DNA from: Agrococcus carbonis
Lineage (GTDB): Bacteria; Actinomycetota; Actinomycetes; Actinomycetales; Microbacteriaceae
Reading direction: 5' to 3'
Assembly (NCBI RefSeq): GCF_900104705.1
Contig: NZ_LT629734.1
Span: 1,984,001-2,048,000, forward strand
DNA length: 64,000 bases
Shown: one piece after another, positions 49,604-59,108 of the stretch
Layout: each line of letters opens with the position of its first letter
Position numbering within the stretch: position 1 is the stretch's first letter
Translations under genes and position numbers: made by a program
Notes under the pieces: generated by a model
What the model saw: the letters and a program-made list of their open reading frames with translations, nothing else
Told to the model about the DNA's origin: nothing
The model's database searches: none

Positions 49604-50221
49604 GTGCTGCGCCTGGTCGTCCTCGTCTCCGGCGGCGGCAGCAACTTCTCCGATCTGCTGCGCCGAACCCGCGCGGGCCGCGTGCCCGCCGAGGTCATCG
49701 CCGTCGGCGCCGACCGCGAGTGCGGCGGGATCGAGATCGCCCAGGCCGCCGGCATCCCGACCTTCGTCGAGCCCTTCGCGCCGCCGCGCGACGCCTGGTC
49801 GGAGCGCATCGCCGACCGCATCGCCGCCTTCGAGCCCGACGTCGTCGTGCTCTCGGGCTTCATGCGGCTGCTTTCGCCGGCCGCGGTCGCGCGCTTCGAG
49901 CCCGCGATGCTCAACACGCATCCGGCCTTCCTGCCCGAGTTCCCCGGCGCGCACGGGGTGCGCGACGCGCTCGCCGCGGGCGCGACCGAGACGGGCGCAT
50001 CCGTCATCATCGTCGACAGCGGCGTCGACACCGGGCCGATCCTGGCGCAGCGGCGGGTGCCGGTGCTGCCCGACGACACCGAGGCCGACCTCCACGAGCG
50101 CATCAAGCTCGTCGAGCGCGAGCTGCTCGCCGACGTGCTCACGGGCATCGGCGACGGCTCGATCGACCTCGCCGACCACGGCCTCGAGCAGCGGCTCGAC
50201 CGACAGGAGGAAGCACAGTGA
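49604..50221 (+). CDS. purN: Phosphoribosylglycinamide formyltransferase
   Basis: 205 residues from GTG 49604 (208 from ATG 49595). Transfers formyl from N10-formyl-THF to [18 protein letters not shown] binds phosphoribosyl, [10 protein letters not shown] and the catalytic region [22 protein letters not shown] are present, as is [17 protein letters not shown]. The GTG start is preferred because of the -10 spacing. The stop overlaps the purH start (GTGA). Confidence 0.95.
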   Translation: MLRLVVLVSGGGSNFSDLLRRTRAGRVPAEVIAVGADRECGGIEIAQAAGIPTFVEPFAPPRDAWSERIADRIAAFEPDVVVLSGFMRLLSPAAVARFEPAMLNTHPAFLPEFPGAHGVRDALAAGATETGASVIIVDSGVDTGPILAQRRVPVLPDDTEADLHERIKLVERELLADVLTGIGDGSIDLADHGLEQRLDRQEEAQ

Positions 50222-51939
50222 GCGGACCCCAGCACGACCCGAGCCTCTACCGCGACCGCGACCAAGTGCCGTTCCGCCGCGCGCTGCTGTCGGTGAGCGA
50301 CAAGACCGGCATCGTCGAGCTCGGTCGCGCGCTCGCCGCCGCGGGCGTCGAGCTCGTCTCGACCGGCTCGACGGCGAAGATGCTCGCGGATGCGGGCCTC
50401 GCGGTCACCGAGGTCGCCTCCGTCACGGGGTTCCAGGAGGCGCTCGACGGCCGCGTGAAGACGCTCCACCCGGCGATCCACGCGGGCCTCCTCGCCGACC
50501 TCCGGCTCGAGCACCACGAGGCGCAGCTCGCCGACCTCGGCATCGCGCCGTTCGAGCTCGTCGTCGTGAACCTCTACCCCTTCGTCGAGACGGTGCGCTC
50601 AGGCGCCGCCGGCGCGGACGTCGTCGAGCAGATCGACATCGGCGGCCCCGCGATGGTGCGCGCGGCCGCGAAGAACCACGCGAACGTCGCGATCGTCACC
50701 GACCCGCGCGTCTACCCGCTCATCGAGCGGGCGGCGGGGACGGGGCTGTCGCTGCTCCAGCGGCGCGCGCTCGCGCGCGACGCCTTCGCGCACACCGCGG
50801 CGTACGACACCGCGGTCGCGCGCTGGTTCGCGGGCGAGCCGGTCGACGCGCCTGCCGCGACGACGCCGGCCGCGGCGCCCGGCGCCGAGGCCGAGCGGCC
50901 CGAGCTCGTCGAGCCCGGCGCCGGCGCGCCCGCGTTGGCCGACGCATCCGCCACCGAGAGCGCGCCCGACACCGGCAGCGCGACGGGCCTGCTGCGCGCC
51001 GTCGGCGCCGCGACCCTCGTGCAGGGCCTGCGCTACGGCGAGAACAGTCACCAGCAGGCTGGCCTCTTCGGGCTGCCGGGCGGCAAGGGCATCACGCAGG
51101 CCGAGCTGCTCCACGGCAAGCCCATGTCGTTCAACAACTACGTCGACGCCGACGCGGCGCTGCGCGCCGCCTACGACTTCACCGAGCCGGCCGTGGCGAT
51201 CATCAAGCACGCGAACCCGTGCGGCATCGCGGTCGCCGCACCCGGCGCGGCCGACCCGATCGCGTCGGCGCACGAGCGCGCGCACGCGTGCGACCCGGTC
51301 TCGGCCTTCGGCGGCGTGATCGCCGCGAACCGCCCCGTCACGCGGGCGATGGCCGAGACGGTCAAGGACATCTTCACCGAGGTCGTCGTCGCGCCCGACT
51401 TCGAGCCCGAGGCGCTCGAGCTGCTCACGGCGAAGAAGAACCTGCGGCTCCTGCGGCTGCCCGAGGGCTACGCGCGCGAGGGCAGCGAGCTGCGGCAGGT
51501 CTCGGGCGGTGTGCTCGTGCAGCAGCCCGACACGTTCGAGGGCTTCTCGTCGCACACGTGGCGGCGCGTGACGGGCACGCACGTGCCGGATGCGGTGCTC
51601 GCGGACCTCGAGTTCGCGTGGCGGGCCGTGCGGTCGGTGAAGTCGAACGCGATCCTGCTCGCCTCGGGCCTCGCCTCGGTCGGCGTCGGCATGGGCCAGG
51701 TCAACCGCGTCGACTCGTGCCACCTCGCCGTCTCGCGCGCGGGGGAGCGGGCCGCGGGCTCGGTCGCCGCGTCCGACGCCTTCTTCCCGTTCGCCGACGG
51801 CCTCCAGGTGCTGCTCGACGCGGGCGTCACCGCGGTCGTCCAGCCGGGCGGCTCGGTGCGCGACGAGGAGGTCATCGCCGCCGCGAACGCCGCCGGCATC
51901 ACGATGTACTTCACGGGCGAGCGCCACTTCGCCCACTGA
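50218..51939 (+). CDS. purH: Bifunctional AICAR transformylase/IMP cyclohydrolase
   Basis: 573 residues; about 520-530 is usual. The MGS-type cyclohydrolase domain starts [18 protein letters not shown] with TGSTAKML and GRVKTLHP. The transformylase domain has [24 protein letters not shown] and the end [28 protein letters not shown]. Between them (about residues 205-262) an Ala/Pro/Glu-rich insertion accounts for the extra length. Last two steps of IMP synthesis, feeding guaB. Confidence 0.96.
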   Translation: MSGPQHDPSLYRDRDQVPFRRALLSVSDKTGIVELGRALAAAGVELVSTGSTAKMLADAGLAVTEVASVTGFQEALDGRVKTLHPAIHAGLLADLRLEHHEAQLADLGIAPFELVVVNLYPFVETVRSGAAGADVVEQIDIGGPAMVRAAAKNHANVAIVTDPRVYPLIERAAGTGLSLLQRRALARDAFAHTAAYDTAVARWFAGEPVDAPAATTPAAAPGAEAERPELVEPGAGAPALADASATESAPDTGSATGLLRAVGAATLVQGLRYGENSHQQAGLFGLPGGKGITQAELLHGKPMSFNNYVDADAALRAAYDFTEPAVAIIKHANPCGIAVAAPGAADPIASAHERAHACDPVSAFGGVIAANRPVTRAMAETVKDIFTEVVVAPDFEPEALELLTAKKNLRLLRLPEGYAREGSELRQVSGGVLVQQPDTFEGFSSHTWRRVTGTHVPDAVLADLEFAWRAVRSVKSNAILLASGLASVGVGMGQVNRVDSCHLAVSRAGERAAGSVAASDAFFPFADGLQVLLDAGVTAVVQPGGSVRDEEVIAAANAAGITMYFTGERHFAH

Positions 51940-51985
51940 CGCGGCTCCGTCGCCCGCCACGGGTCAGGTCGGGCGCGGCGCGCGC

Positions 51986-51991
51986 TAGCCT
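51986..51991 (+). promoter_or_regulatory. -10 element TAGCCT before the P-loop kinase gene
   Basis: Ends 6 bases before GTG 51998; no SD. Predicted leaderless message. Confidence 0.5.
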
Positions 51992-51997
51992 CGGCGG

Positions 51998-52564
51998 GTG
52001 AGCGCGGGGAGCATCGACGACGTGCGGCGGGCCCGCCGCATCCTCTGCATCGGCGTGACCGGTTCGGGCAAGTCGACGCTCGCGACCGCCCTCGGCGCGC
52101 GCCTCGGGCTGCCCGTGACGCTCGTGGACGAGCTCTGCTGGGAGCCCGGCTGGCAGCAGGCGCCGCGCGAGGAGCAGGATCGGCGCGTGCTGCCGATCCT
52201 CGAGCGCGACGCGTGGGTGCTCGACACCGCGTACTCCGGTCAAGCGGCCCGCGCGCTCGAGCGCGCCGACGCGATCGTCGCGCTCGACTACCCGAGGCTC
52301 GTCTCCCTCGGCCGGCTGCTGCGCCGCACCGCACGACGCATCCGCACCCGCGAGCCCGTCTGCAACGGCAACGTCGAGACGCTGCGCCTCGCGCTCGCGC
52401 GCGACTCGATCATCGTCTGGCACTTCCGCTCGTGGCGGCGGAAGCGGCGGCGCATGCGCGCCTGGCACGCGGATGCGTCGCTGCCGCCCGTGCTGCTGCT
52501 CGCGCGGCCGTCGGACACCGATGCGCTCCTCGCGAGCCTCTCGGCGGACGCGCGGGCCGATTGA
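51998..52564 (+). CDS. Adenylate-kinase-like P-loop protein
   Basis: 188 residues. Walker A is GVTGSGKST (about 19-27), followed by LGLPVTLVDELCWEPGWQ, a DxxxW lid-side motif and VALDYPRLVSLGRLLRRTARR. This is the pattern of small adenylate-kinase-related ATPases sometimes called FlaR or topology-modulation proteins. The substrate is unknown. GTG 51998. Confidence 0.82.
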   Translation: MSAGSIDDVRRARRILCIGVTGSGKSTLATALGARLGLPVTLVDELCWEPGWQQAPREEQDRRVLPILERDAWVLDTAYSGQAARALERADAIVALDYPRLVSLGRLLRRTARRIRTREPVCNGNVETLRLALARDSIIVWHFRSWRRKRRRMRAWHADASLPPVLLLARPSDTDALLASLSADARAD

Positions 52565-52581
52565 GGAAGCTCGATTCGGGG

Positions 52582-52611
52582 TGGACGGCGCGCATCGATC
52601 GTGCATAGACT
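52582..52611 (+). promoter_or_regulatory. Promoter upstream of 25-codon ORF and ABC exporter
   Basis: TGGACG (52582-52587) and TAGACT (52606-52611) are 18 bp apart. Transcription would start near 52618, about 40 nt before the small ORF. Confidence 0.55.
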
Positions 52612-52658
52612 GCAAGGCTGTCCGCACCATCAGGGAGCGGCCGACCGAGGAGGATGCC

Positions 52659-52736
52659 ATGAGCACGACGACGACCGCCCAGATCGCTGCGGCCCGCGCC
52701 CTCCTCGTCCCCGCCGGCCTCCCCGAGGCCGCGTAG
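52659..52736 (+). CDS. 25-codon ORF in the leader of the ABC exporter operon
   Basis: Encodes 25 residues: MSTTTTAQIAAARALLVPAGLPEAA. It has a strong SD (GAGGAGG 52648-52654) spaced 4 bases from ATG 52659 and its own promoter. It is followed by a 174-bp GC-rich stretch with several self-complementary blocks (GGGCC-GCC-GGCCC at 52742-52754, and two GGCGGCCGC-type palindromes), in which I see no gene. It could be a leader peptide regulating the exporter or a genuine micropeptide. Confidence 0.5.
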   Translation: MSTTTTAQIAAARALLVPAGLPEAA

Positions 52737-52910
52737 CAGGAGGGCCGCCGGCCCGCCGCGAGCCCGCCCCGCTCGCACCGTCCTGATCCGCGCCGCGCGA
52801 CCGCGTCGGCGGCCGCCGGGATCATCGACGCCGCACCACCTCCCCGCGACCCACCGGTCGCACCGCTCCCACCGCCGACCCACGACGTCGGCGGCCGCGA
52901 AGGACACCGC

Positions 52911-54791
52911 ATGCCCCCCGCACAGCCCCACCGCCCGTCAGCGCCGCCGCGCCCCAAGATCATCCCGTCGCTGCGACGGCTCATGCCGTTCCTGCGGCCC
53001 GTGCTGCCCCGCTTCATCGGCGGCGTCATCACCGCGCTCGTCGCGGCCGTCGTCGCGCTGCTGATCCCCGTCGCCCTGCGGTGGCTCGTCGACGGCCCGC
53101 TCACGAGCGGCGACCAGGCGCTCATCTGGATCGGCGGCGTCGCGATCCTCCTGCTCGGCCTCACCGAGGCGGTGTTCGTCTTCCTGCGCCGCCTGTTCGT
53201 CACGCTGCCGTCCACCGCCGTCGAGGCGACCATGCGCCAGACGCTCTACGCGAAGCTCCAGCGCCTCCCGATCGCGTTCCACGACCGTTGGCAGTCGGGC
53301 CAGCTGCTCTCGCGCGCCGTCGGCGACCTCGGCATGATGCGCCGCTTCTTCGCGTTCGGCGCCGTCATCTTCATCACCAACCTGCTGACGCTCATCATCG
53401 GCCTCGGCATCCTGCTCGTGTGGAGCCCGCTGCTCGGCGCGCTGTTCATCCTCACGTCGATCCCCATCGTCGTGATCGCCTTCCGCTTCGAGCAGAGCTA
53501 CCACCAGGTGGCGCGCCGCGCGCAGGACCAGCAGGGCGACCTCGCGACCGCCGTCGAGCAGTCGGTGCACGGCATCCGCGTGCTCAAGGCGTTCGGCCGC
53601 GGCCAGACCGCGCTCGCGGGCTTCGAGCAGCAGGCCGAGGCGCTGCGCTCGACCGAGCTCACCAAGGCGCGCAGCGAGGCGATGCTGTGGATGTGGCTGA
53701 CGATCATCCCGTTCGTCAGCTACGCCGTGTGCCTCGTCGTCGGCATCTGGCAGGTCGCCGAGGGGCAGCTGAGCGTCGGCGAGCTCGTCGGCTTCCTGTC
53801 GACCGCCGTCGTGCTCAACTGGCCGATCGAGTCGCTCGGCTTCCTCTTCGCCTTCGCGATCGACGCGGCCAACGCATCCGTCCGCCTGTTCGAGGTGCTC
53901 GACGCCGAGGAGGACATCGTCGATCCGGCCGAGCCGACCACGATCGTCGCGCCGAAGGGGCGGCTCGTCTTAGAGGACGTGCACTTCCGCTACCAGGACG
54001 CGCCGGAGGACGAGCGCGACCTCGTCGACGGCGCGACCCTCGCGATCGAGCCGGGCGAGACGATGGCGCTCGTCGGCGTCACCGGATCCGGCAAGACGAC
54101 CCTGACGGCGCTGCCCGGCAGGCTCTACGACGTGACCGCCGGCCGCGTGACGCTCGACGGCGTCGACGTTCGCGACCTGACGCTCGAGGAGCTGCGCACC
54201 CACGTCGCGATGGCCTTCGAGGACGCCACGCTCTTCTCCGCCTCGGTGCGCGACAACGTGCTCATGGGCGCGCGGGAGAAGTCGGATGCGGTGCTCGACC
54301 GGGCGCTCGAGGTCGCGCAGGCGACGTTCGTGCGCGACCTGCCCGAGGGGCTCGAGACGACGATCGGCGAGGAGGGCATGTCGCTCTCCGGCGGCCAGCG
54401 CCAGCGCCTCGCGCTCGCGCGCGCCGTCGCCGCCGACCCCGCGGTGCTCGTGCTCGACGACCCGCTCTCGGCGCTCGACGTCGAGACGGAGGCGCTCGTC
54501 GAGGACGCGCTGCGGCACGTGCTCGCGTCGACGACGGCGCTCATCGTCGCGCATCGGCCCTCGACCGTGCAGCTCGCCGACCGCGTCGCGCTCATGCGCG
54601 ACGGGCGCATCGACGACGTCGGCACCCACTCCGAGCTGCTCGCGCGGAACGAGCACTACGTGCACGTGATCGCGAGCCTCGAGGAGGCGCAGCGCGACCG
54701 GCAGGACCTCGAGCAGGTCGCGACCGGCGCGTTCCAGGCAATCGACGCATCCGTCATGGATGCGCGCACCGGCGGGGAGGAGGAGCGATGA
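52911..54791 (+). CDS. ABC exporter half-transporter, degenerate-site subunit
   Basis: 626 residues. A six-helix type IV exporter domain (about 20-325) is followed by an ATPase: Walker [10 protein letters not shown], signature LSGGQRQR, Walker [13 protein letters not shown]. The catalytic glutamate after Walker B is Asp (DD), as in the degenerate half of heterodimeric exporters such as TM287/288 or LmrCD. The stop overlaps the next half-transporter (ATGA). The substrate is unknown; multidrug or lipid export is the usual role. ATG 52911 lacks a strong SD. Confidence 0.93.
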   Translation: MPPAQPHRPSAPPRPKIIPSLRRLMPFLRPVLPRFIGGVITALVAAVVALLIPVALRWLVDGPLTSGDQALIWIGGVAILLLGLTEAVFVFLRRLFVTLPSTAVEATMRQTLYAKLQRLPIAFHDRWQSGQLLSRAVGDLGMMRRFFAFGAVIFITNLLTLIIGLGILLVWSPLLGALFILTSIPIVVIAFRFEQSYHQVARRAQDQQGDLATAVEQSVHGIRVLKAFGRGQTALAGFEQQAEALRSTELTKARSEAMLWMWLTIIPFVSYAVCLVVGIWQVAEGQLSVGELVGFLSTAVVLNWPIESLGFLFAFAIDAANASVRLFEVLDAEEDIVDPAEPTTIVAPKGRLVLEDVHFRYQDAPEDERDLVDGATLAIEPGETMALVGVTGSGKTTLTALPGRLYDVTAGRVTLDGVDVRDLTLEELRTHVAMAFEDATLFSASVRDNVLMGAREKSDAVLDRALEVAQATFVRDLPEGLETTIGEEGMSLSGGQRQRLALARAVAADPAVLVLDDPLSALDVETEALVEDALRHVLASTTALIVAHRPSTVQLADRVALMRDGRIDDVGTHSELLARNEHYVHVIASLEEAQRDRQDLEQVATGAFQAIDASVMDARTGGEEER

Positions 54792-56593
54792 GCGTGCAGG
54801 GCGTGCAGGGCGAGGAGCGCGACGACTACACCAAGGAGGAGTCGCGCGAGCTGCGGCGGCGCTCGCAGCGGCTGCTGCGCGAGCTCGTGCGGCCGCACCG
54901 CTGGAAGCTCGCCGCGATCGCGGCGCTCGTCGTCGTCGCGACGGGCATGACGGTCGCGGGTCCGGCGATCCTCGCCTTCGGCATCGACACCGCGCTCCCG
55001 GCGCTGCAGGCCGGCGACGCCGTGCCGCTGTGGGCCGCGGGCGCGATCTACATCGTCGCCGCGGTGCTCTCGGGCGTCGCGTTCTACGCGTTCACGATCG
55101 GCACCGCGCGCGTGAGCCAGGCGGTGCTGCTGACGCTCCGGCGGCGGCTGTTCGACCACACGCAGCGCCTGAGCCTCGAGTTCCACGAGCAGTACACGTC
55201 CGGCCGCATCATCGCGCGGCAGACGAGCGACCTCGAGTCGATCCGCGACCTGCTCGACCAGGGGCTCAACGAGCTCGTGCGCGGCGTGCTGTTCATGACG
55301 TTCACGGCGATCGCGATGGTCGCGCTCGACCCCATGAGCGGCGTCGTCATCCTCGTCGCGCTCGTACCGGCGGTGCTGCTGACCCGCTGGTTCCAGTCGC
55401 GCTCGACGGTGCTCTTCCGGGAGACGCGCACGACGAGCGCGCAGATGATCGTCAAGTTCGTCGAGACGATGACGGGCATCCGAGCGGTGAAGGCGTTCCG
55501 CACCGAGCCCGAGAACGAGCGCGACTTCGGTGACAAGGTCGAGGCGTACCGCGACGCGAACTTCCGCACCATCCAGATCTTCGGCATCTACGAGCCGGGC
55601 ATCATGATGATCGGCGGTCTGACGATCGCGGCGGTCGTGACGGTCGGCGCCTTCCGCGTGCTCGCGGGCGACCTCGCCGTCGGCTCGCTGCTCGCGGTCG
55701 CCCTCTACGCCCGCACGTTCTTCCAGCCCATCCAGGGCATCGGGATGTTCTTCAACGGCTACCAGTCGGCGGCCGCGGCGCTCGAGAAGATCTCGGGCGT
55801 GCTCGAGGAGCAGCCGACGGTGCCCGAGCCGGCGCGCCCGAAGTCGCTGCCGAGCGCGCGCGGCGCGATCGAGTTCGACGGCGTCTCGTTCGCCTACAAG
55901 GAGGGCCGCCAGGTGCTGCCCGACTTCGACCTCACGATCCCCGCGGGGCAGACGATCGCGCTCGTCGGCACGACCGGCGCGGGCAAGTCGACCCTTGCGA
56001 AGCTCGTCTCGCGCTTCTACGACCCGAGCGCGGGCGCCGTGCGGCTCGACGGGATCGACCTGCGGGAGCTCGCCGACGACGACCTGCGCCGCGCCGTCGT
56101 GATGGTGACGCAGGAGGCGTACCTCTTCTCGGGCTCCGTGGGCGAGAACATCGCGCTCGGTCGGCCGGAGGCGACGCAGGACGAGATCGAGGCGGCGGCG
56201 CGGGCCGTCGGCGCGCACGACTTCATCGAGGCGCTGCCCGACGGCTACGACACCGACGTCGCCAAGCGCGGCGGCCGGGTGAGCGCGGGGCAGCGGCAGC
56301 TGCTCTCGTTCGCGCGCGCGTTCCTCGCCGACCCGCGCGTGCTCATCCTCGACGAGGCGACGGCGTCGCTCGACATCCCGAGCGAGCGGCTCGTGCAGGA
56401 GGGCCTCACGACCCTGCTGGCCGACCGCACGGCGATCATCATCGCCCATCGCCTCTCGACGGTCGCGATCGCCGATCGCGTGCTCGTGATGGAGCACGGC
56501 CGCATCATCGAGGACGGCAGCCCGACCGAGCTCATCGAGCTCGGTGGGAAGTTCGCCTCGCTGCACCGCGCCTGGCGCGACTCGCTCGTCTAG
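54788..56593 (+). CDS. ABC exporter half-transporter, catalytic-site subunit
   Basis: 601 residues. Six-helix membrane domain (about 40-330), then ATPase with Walker [11 protein letters not shown]-loop [12 protein letters not shown], signature VSAGQRQ (Ala for Gly at the second position), Walker [13 protein letters not shown] with the catalytic Glu, and H-loop IAHRLST. It pairs with the preceding subunit to form one heterodimeric exporter with one consensus and one degenerate ATP site. ATG 54788 is fixed by the overlap. Confidence 0.94.
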   Translation: MSVQGVQGEERDDYTKEESRELRRRSQRLLRELVRPHRWKLAAIAALVVVATGMTVAGPAILAFGIDTALPALQAGDAVPLWAAGAIYIVAAVLSGVAFYAFTIGTARVSQAVLLTLRRRLFDHTQRLSLEFHEQYTSGRIIARQTSDLESIRDLLDQGLNELVRGVLFMTFTAIAMVALDPMSGVVILVALVPAVLLTRWFQSRSTVLFRETRTTSAQMIVKFVETMTGIRAVKAFRTEPENERDFGDKVEAYRDANFRTIQIFGIYEPGIMMIGGLTIAAVVTVGAFRVLAGDLAVGSLLAVALYARTFFQPIQGIGMFFNGYQSAAAALEKISGVLEEQPTVPEPARPKSLPSARGAIEFDGVSFAYKEGRQVLPDFDLTIPAGQTIALVGTTGAGKSTLAKLVSRFYDPSAGAVRLDGIDLRELADDDLRRAVVMVTQEAYLFSGSVGENIALGRPEATQDEIEAAARAVGAHDFIEALPDGYDTDVAKRGGRVSAGQRQLLSFARAFLADPRVLILDEATASLDIPSERLVQEGLTTLLADRTAIIIAHRLSTVAIADRVLVMEHGRIIEDGSPTELIELGGKFASLHRAWRDSLV

Positions 56594-56605
56594 TCCGGAC
56601 GACGA

Positions 56606-56636
56606 CGAAGGCCGCGGGCATCGCCCGCGGCCTTCG
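56606..56636. terminator. Bidirectional terminator between exporter and GNAT gene
   Basis: Perfect 14-bp stem (56606-56619 / 56623-56636) with a 3-base loop, lying between convergent stops at 56593 and 56651. Confidence 0.75.
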
Positions 56637-56650
56637 CTGCATGCGGCCGA

Positions 56651-57097
56651 TCAGATCGACTTGCGGCCGATGGCCTCGCCGTACTCGTTCTCGCCGATCA
56701 CCTCGAAGCCGACGGCGCGGAAGAACGCGCCGGGGCCCAGCTCGTCCTCCTCCCACACCGCGTAGACGCTGTCGAAGCCGAGCCGCTTGGCCTCCTTCGC
56801 CACCTGCTCGACGGTGAAGCTGCCGACGCCGCGGCGCTGCGCCTCGCCGGCCACGTACATGCGCAGGATGCTCGAGCGGTACTCCTCGCGGTCGACCTCG
56901 GGGTCGAAGTTGGCCATGACGTAGGCGACGGGCTCGTCGCCGTCGAAGATCACGCGCTGCCACGCGCTCTGGGTGTTGACGAACTCCTCGAGCCGCGCGT
57001 TGGCGGCGAGGAAGGCCTCCTGGCCCCGCTTGAGGGTCATGCTGTTGGCTGCGACGACGTTCGCGGCGGACAGCTCTTCGAGGCGCAGGTTCTCCAT
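56651..57097 (-). CDS. GNAT-family acetyltransferase
   Basis: 148 residues. VIFDGDEPVAYVMANFD, the acetyl-CoA motif GEAQRRGVGSFTVEQVAKEAK, and PGAFFRAVGFEVIGENEYGE define the GNAT fold. Substrate unknown. ATG 57097 is chosen because the - strand hexamer TACGGT (57109-57104) ends 6 bases before it, the leaderless spacing seen elsewhere in this window; a GTG at 57103 is the alternative. Confidence 0.88.
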   Translation of the reverse strand: MENLRLEELSAANVVAANSMTLKRGQEAFLAANARLEEFVNTQSAWQRVIFDGDEPVAYVMANFDPEVDREEYRSSILRMYVAGEAQRRGVGSFTVEQVAKEAKRLGFDSVYAVWEEDELGPGAFFRAVGFEVIGENEYGEAIGRKSI

Positions 57098-57103
57098 GGG
57101 CAC

Positions 57104-57109
57104 ACCGTA
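57104..57109 (-). promoter_or_regulatory. -10 element TACGGT of the GNAT gene
   Basis: On the - strand the hexamer ends 6 bases before ATG 57097; no SD. Predicted leaderless. Confidence 0.45.
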
Positions 57110-57154
57110 CCAGCGCGTCGTGACGTGCCGAGTGCGAAGCGGAACCCCTGCGGA

Positions 57155-58138
57155 TCAGCCGATCGGGGTGATGCGGATGCGCGGCACGAGCGGCGCCGGG
57201 TCGTCGATCGCGCCCGCTTGCGCGGCGAGCACCGCAGCCCCCGACCAGGCAGTCGCGCGGGCGAGCTGCTCCTCGAGCGTCGCGCCCTCGGCGATCGCCT
57301 GGGCGAGCGCGGCGACCGCGGCGTCGCCGGCGCCGGTGGGGTTGCCCTCGAGCACGTGGTCGAGCTGCGCGTGCCACGCGCGTCCGTCGGGCAGCACCGC
57401 GAGCATCCCCTCGACGTCGAGCGAGGCGAAGACGGTGCCCGTGCTCTCGGCCGCGAGCCTGCGTGCGGCGTCGAGCGGGTCGGTCCCGCCCATCGCGTCG
57501 AAGAGCTCGTGCCGGTTGGGCTTGACGGCGGTGGCGCCCGCGGCGGCCGCGTGGCGCAGCTGCTCGCCGCCGACGTCGACGATGACGGGCCTGCCGGCCG
57601 CGACCGCGGTCTCGACGATGCTGGCGCACAGCCCCTGCGGTGTCTGGGGCGGGAGCGATCCCGAGGAGACGATGACGCGTGCCCGCGGCGCCTCGTCGCG
57701 CACGATGGCGACGAGCCGCTCCCAGTCGGCCGGCGCGATCGGCTCGCCGGTCTCGTTGAGGTTGGTGGTGCCGGCGCGGGTGACGATCGCGGTGGTGCGC
57801 CGCGTGGGCGCGTCGACCTCGACGAGCCGGTGGGGGATGCCCGCACGGTCGAGGTCGTGCACGAACAGCACCTGCACGGGCCCGCCGATCGGGGCGATGA
57901 CGATCGCCGGCTCGTGCTGCTGGTGCAGCACCCGGGCGACGTTGACGCCCTTGCCGCCGGCGCACGCGAGGCCGGTGGGCACGCGGTGGCTCGTGCCGGG
58001 GCGCAGCTCGTCGATCGCGTAGGTGATGTCGATCGCGGGGTTCGTGGTGACGCAGAGGATCGGCGCGGGCCGGGTCGCGTCAGCGGTCGGTGCGACGCTC
58101 GGGTCGGTGACGGTGGGGTCATCGGCGACGTTCGCCAT
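57155..58138 (-). CDS. PfkB-family 1-phosphofructokinase-type sugar kinase
   Basis: 327 residues. CVTTNPAIDITYAID at the start, AGGKGVNVARVL (PfkB signature 1), and GNPTGAGDAAVAALAQAIAEG (signature 2 with the catalytic Asp) place it in the FruK/LacC branch, which phosphorylates fructose-1-phosphate or tagatose-6-phosphate. About 20 disordered residues precede the fold. No PTS genes are nearby, so the substrate stays open. ATG 58138 follows AGGAGG. Divergent from the SOS-boxed gene. Confidence 0.88.
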   Translation of the reverse strand: MANVADDPTVTDPSVAPTADATRPAPILCVTTNPAIDITYAIDELRPGTSHRVPTGLACAGGKGVNVARVLHQQHEPAIVIAPIGGPVQVLFVHDLDRAGIPHRLVEVDAPTRRTTAIVTRAGTTNLNETGEPIAPADWERLVAIVRDEAPRARVIVSSGSLPPQTPQGLCASIVETAVAAGRPVIVDVGGEQLRHAAAAGATAVKPNRHELFDAMGGTDPLDAARRLAAESTGTVFASLDVEGMLAVLPDGRAWHAQLDHVLEGNPTGAGDAAVAALAQAIAEGATLEEQLARATAWSGAAVLAAQAGAIDDPAPLVPRIRITPIG

Positions 58139-58232
58139 CCGGCCTCCTCGACGTGGATCCCCGCGCGGGGCGGAACGGCTCGATCATCCCACGGGAGGGG
58201 GCGCCCCGACACGCCGCCGGGGCTTGCAGCAT

Positions 58233-58248
58233 TCGAACACACGTTCGA
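58233..58248 (+). promoter_or_regulatory. LexA-binding SOS box
   Basis: TCGAAC-ACAC-GTTCGA is a perfect 6-4-6 palindrome and an exact match to the actinobacterial LexA consensus. It lies in the 126-bp divergent region, 16 bp before the start of the ImuA'-like gene, with TTGCAG (58224-58229) as a possible -35. Confidence 0.88.
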
Positions 58249-58264
58249 GAATGGAGGGATGGCG

Positions 58265-58966
58265 ATGGCATCGACGAGGCTCGAGCGCCGCACGGGGAGC
58301 GACCGCACGGCGACCGTCGAGGCGCTGCGCGCGAGGCTCCGCGGCATGCAGCAGGCCGCTCCGCAGCACGGGGTGCCGTCGCTCGATGCGGCCGCTCCCG
58401 CGGGGCTCGACGACGTGGTGCGGCGGCTGCGCTCGGGTGCCGTGCACAGCATCGACTCGCGCGGCCTCGCGCTCGTGTGCATGGGCGCGGCCATGCCGGC
58501 GGGCTCGTGGGGCGCGATCGTCGGGATGCCCGATCTCGGCATCGAAGCGGCGCGCGACCTCGGGGTGCCGATCGAGCGCATCGCGCTCGTGCCGCATCCG
58601 GGCCGCGCCTGGCTCGATGCCGTCGCGAGCCTCGTGGAGGCGATGCCGGTGGTGCTCGCCGCGTCGCCGGGCCGGGTGGCGCCCACGGATGCCGCGAGGC
58701 TCGTCGCGAGGCTGCGGCAGGCGTCGTCGACGCTGCTGGTCGCTGGGCCGTGGGCCGGCGCCGCCACGACCGTGCGCAGCGTGCGCGCCGAGTGGCAGGG
58801 GCTCGAGGATGGGGACGGGCGCATCGCGTCGGGCGACCTGCTCGTCGAGGTCGGCTCCGGCGGGGCCGCGCAGCTCGCGCGGATCCCGCTGCTCGAGCCT
58901 CGCGCAGCCGCCGCGGCCGCCGGTCATGGGGCACTCGGGCCGACCGCGGCGAGACCCGCCGCCTGA
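58265..58966 (+). CDS. imuA: ImuA'-like SOS mutagenesis protein (RecA-fold remnant)
   Basis: 233 residues. The order LALVCMGAAMPAGSWGAIVGMPDLGIEAARDLGV, IERIALVPHPGRAWLDAV, ARLRQASSTLLVAGPW and WQGLEDGDGRI matches actinobacterial ImuA', a RecA-like protein lacking a working Walker A that assists ImuB and DnaE2 in mutagenic translesion synthesis. No P-loop is visible, as expected. ATG 58265 is spaced 6 bases from GGAGGG; ATG 58259 is an alternative. The normal partners imuB and dnaE2 are not downstream: the next genes encode secreted proteins. Confidence 0.8.
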   Translation: MASTRLERRTGSDRTATVEALRARLRGMQQAAPQHGVPSLDAAAPAGLDDVVRRLRSGAVHSIDSRGLALVCMGAAMPAGSWGAIVGMPDLGIEAARDLGVPIERIALVPHPGRAWLDAVASLVEAMPVVLAASPGRVAPTDAARLVARLRQASSTLLVAGPWAGAATTVRSVRAEWQGLEDGDGRIASGDLLVEVGSGGAAQLARIPLLEPRAAAAAAGHGALGPTAARPAA

Positions 58967-59038
58967 GACACGCCCGACGCGCTCCTCGAGCCTTCGCTCA
59001 GGCATGGCTCAACCCTGTCCAAAGATCAATAACGCCGT

Positions 59039-59067
59039 TTGAATTCGATATGAGCCGGGCGTACTGT
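59039..59067 (+). promoter_or_regulatory. Sigma-A-type promoter of the secreted-protein genes
   Basis: TTGAAT (59039-59044), a 17-bp spacer, TACTGT (59062-59067). The surroundings are locally AT-rich. The leader is about 35 nt and includes GGGGAGG before ATG 59109. Confidence 0.75.
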
Positions 59068-59108
59068 ACCCCACGCAACCACTTCGAAGGCCCTCTGGGG
59101 AGGCGTTC

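Noticed and set aside
47899..50517. - strand extension of the icd frame to 50.5 kb
   Set aside because: The monomeric IDH begins at 47898 with a canonical N-terminus; the extension is anti-sense to perM, purN and purH and is low-complexity.
52737..52910. Coding continuation of the 25-codon ORF or an N-terminal extension of the ABC exporter
   Set aside because: The small ORF ends at TAG 52734-52736, and the gap translates to Arg/Pro-rich sequence without similarity.
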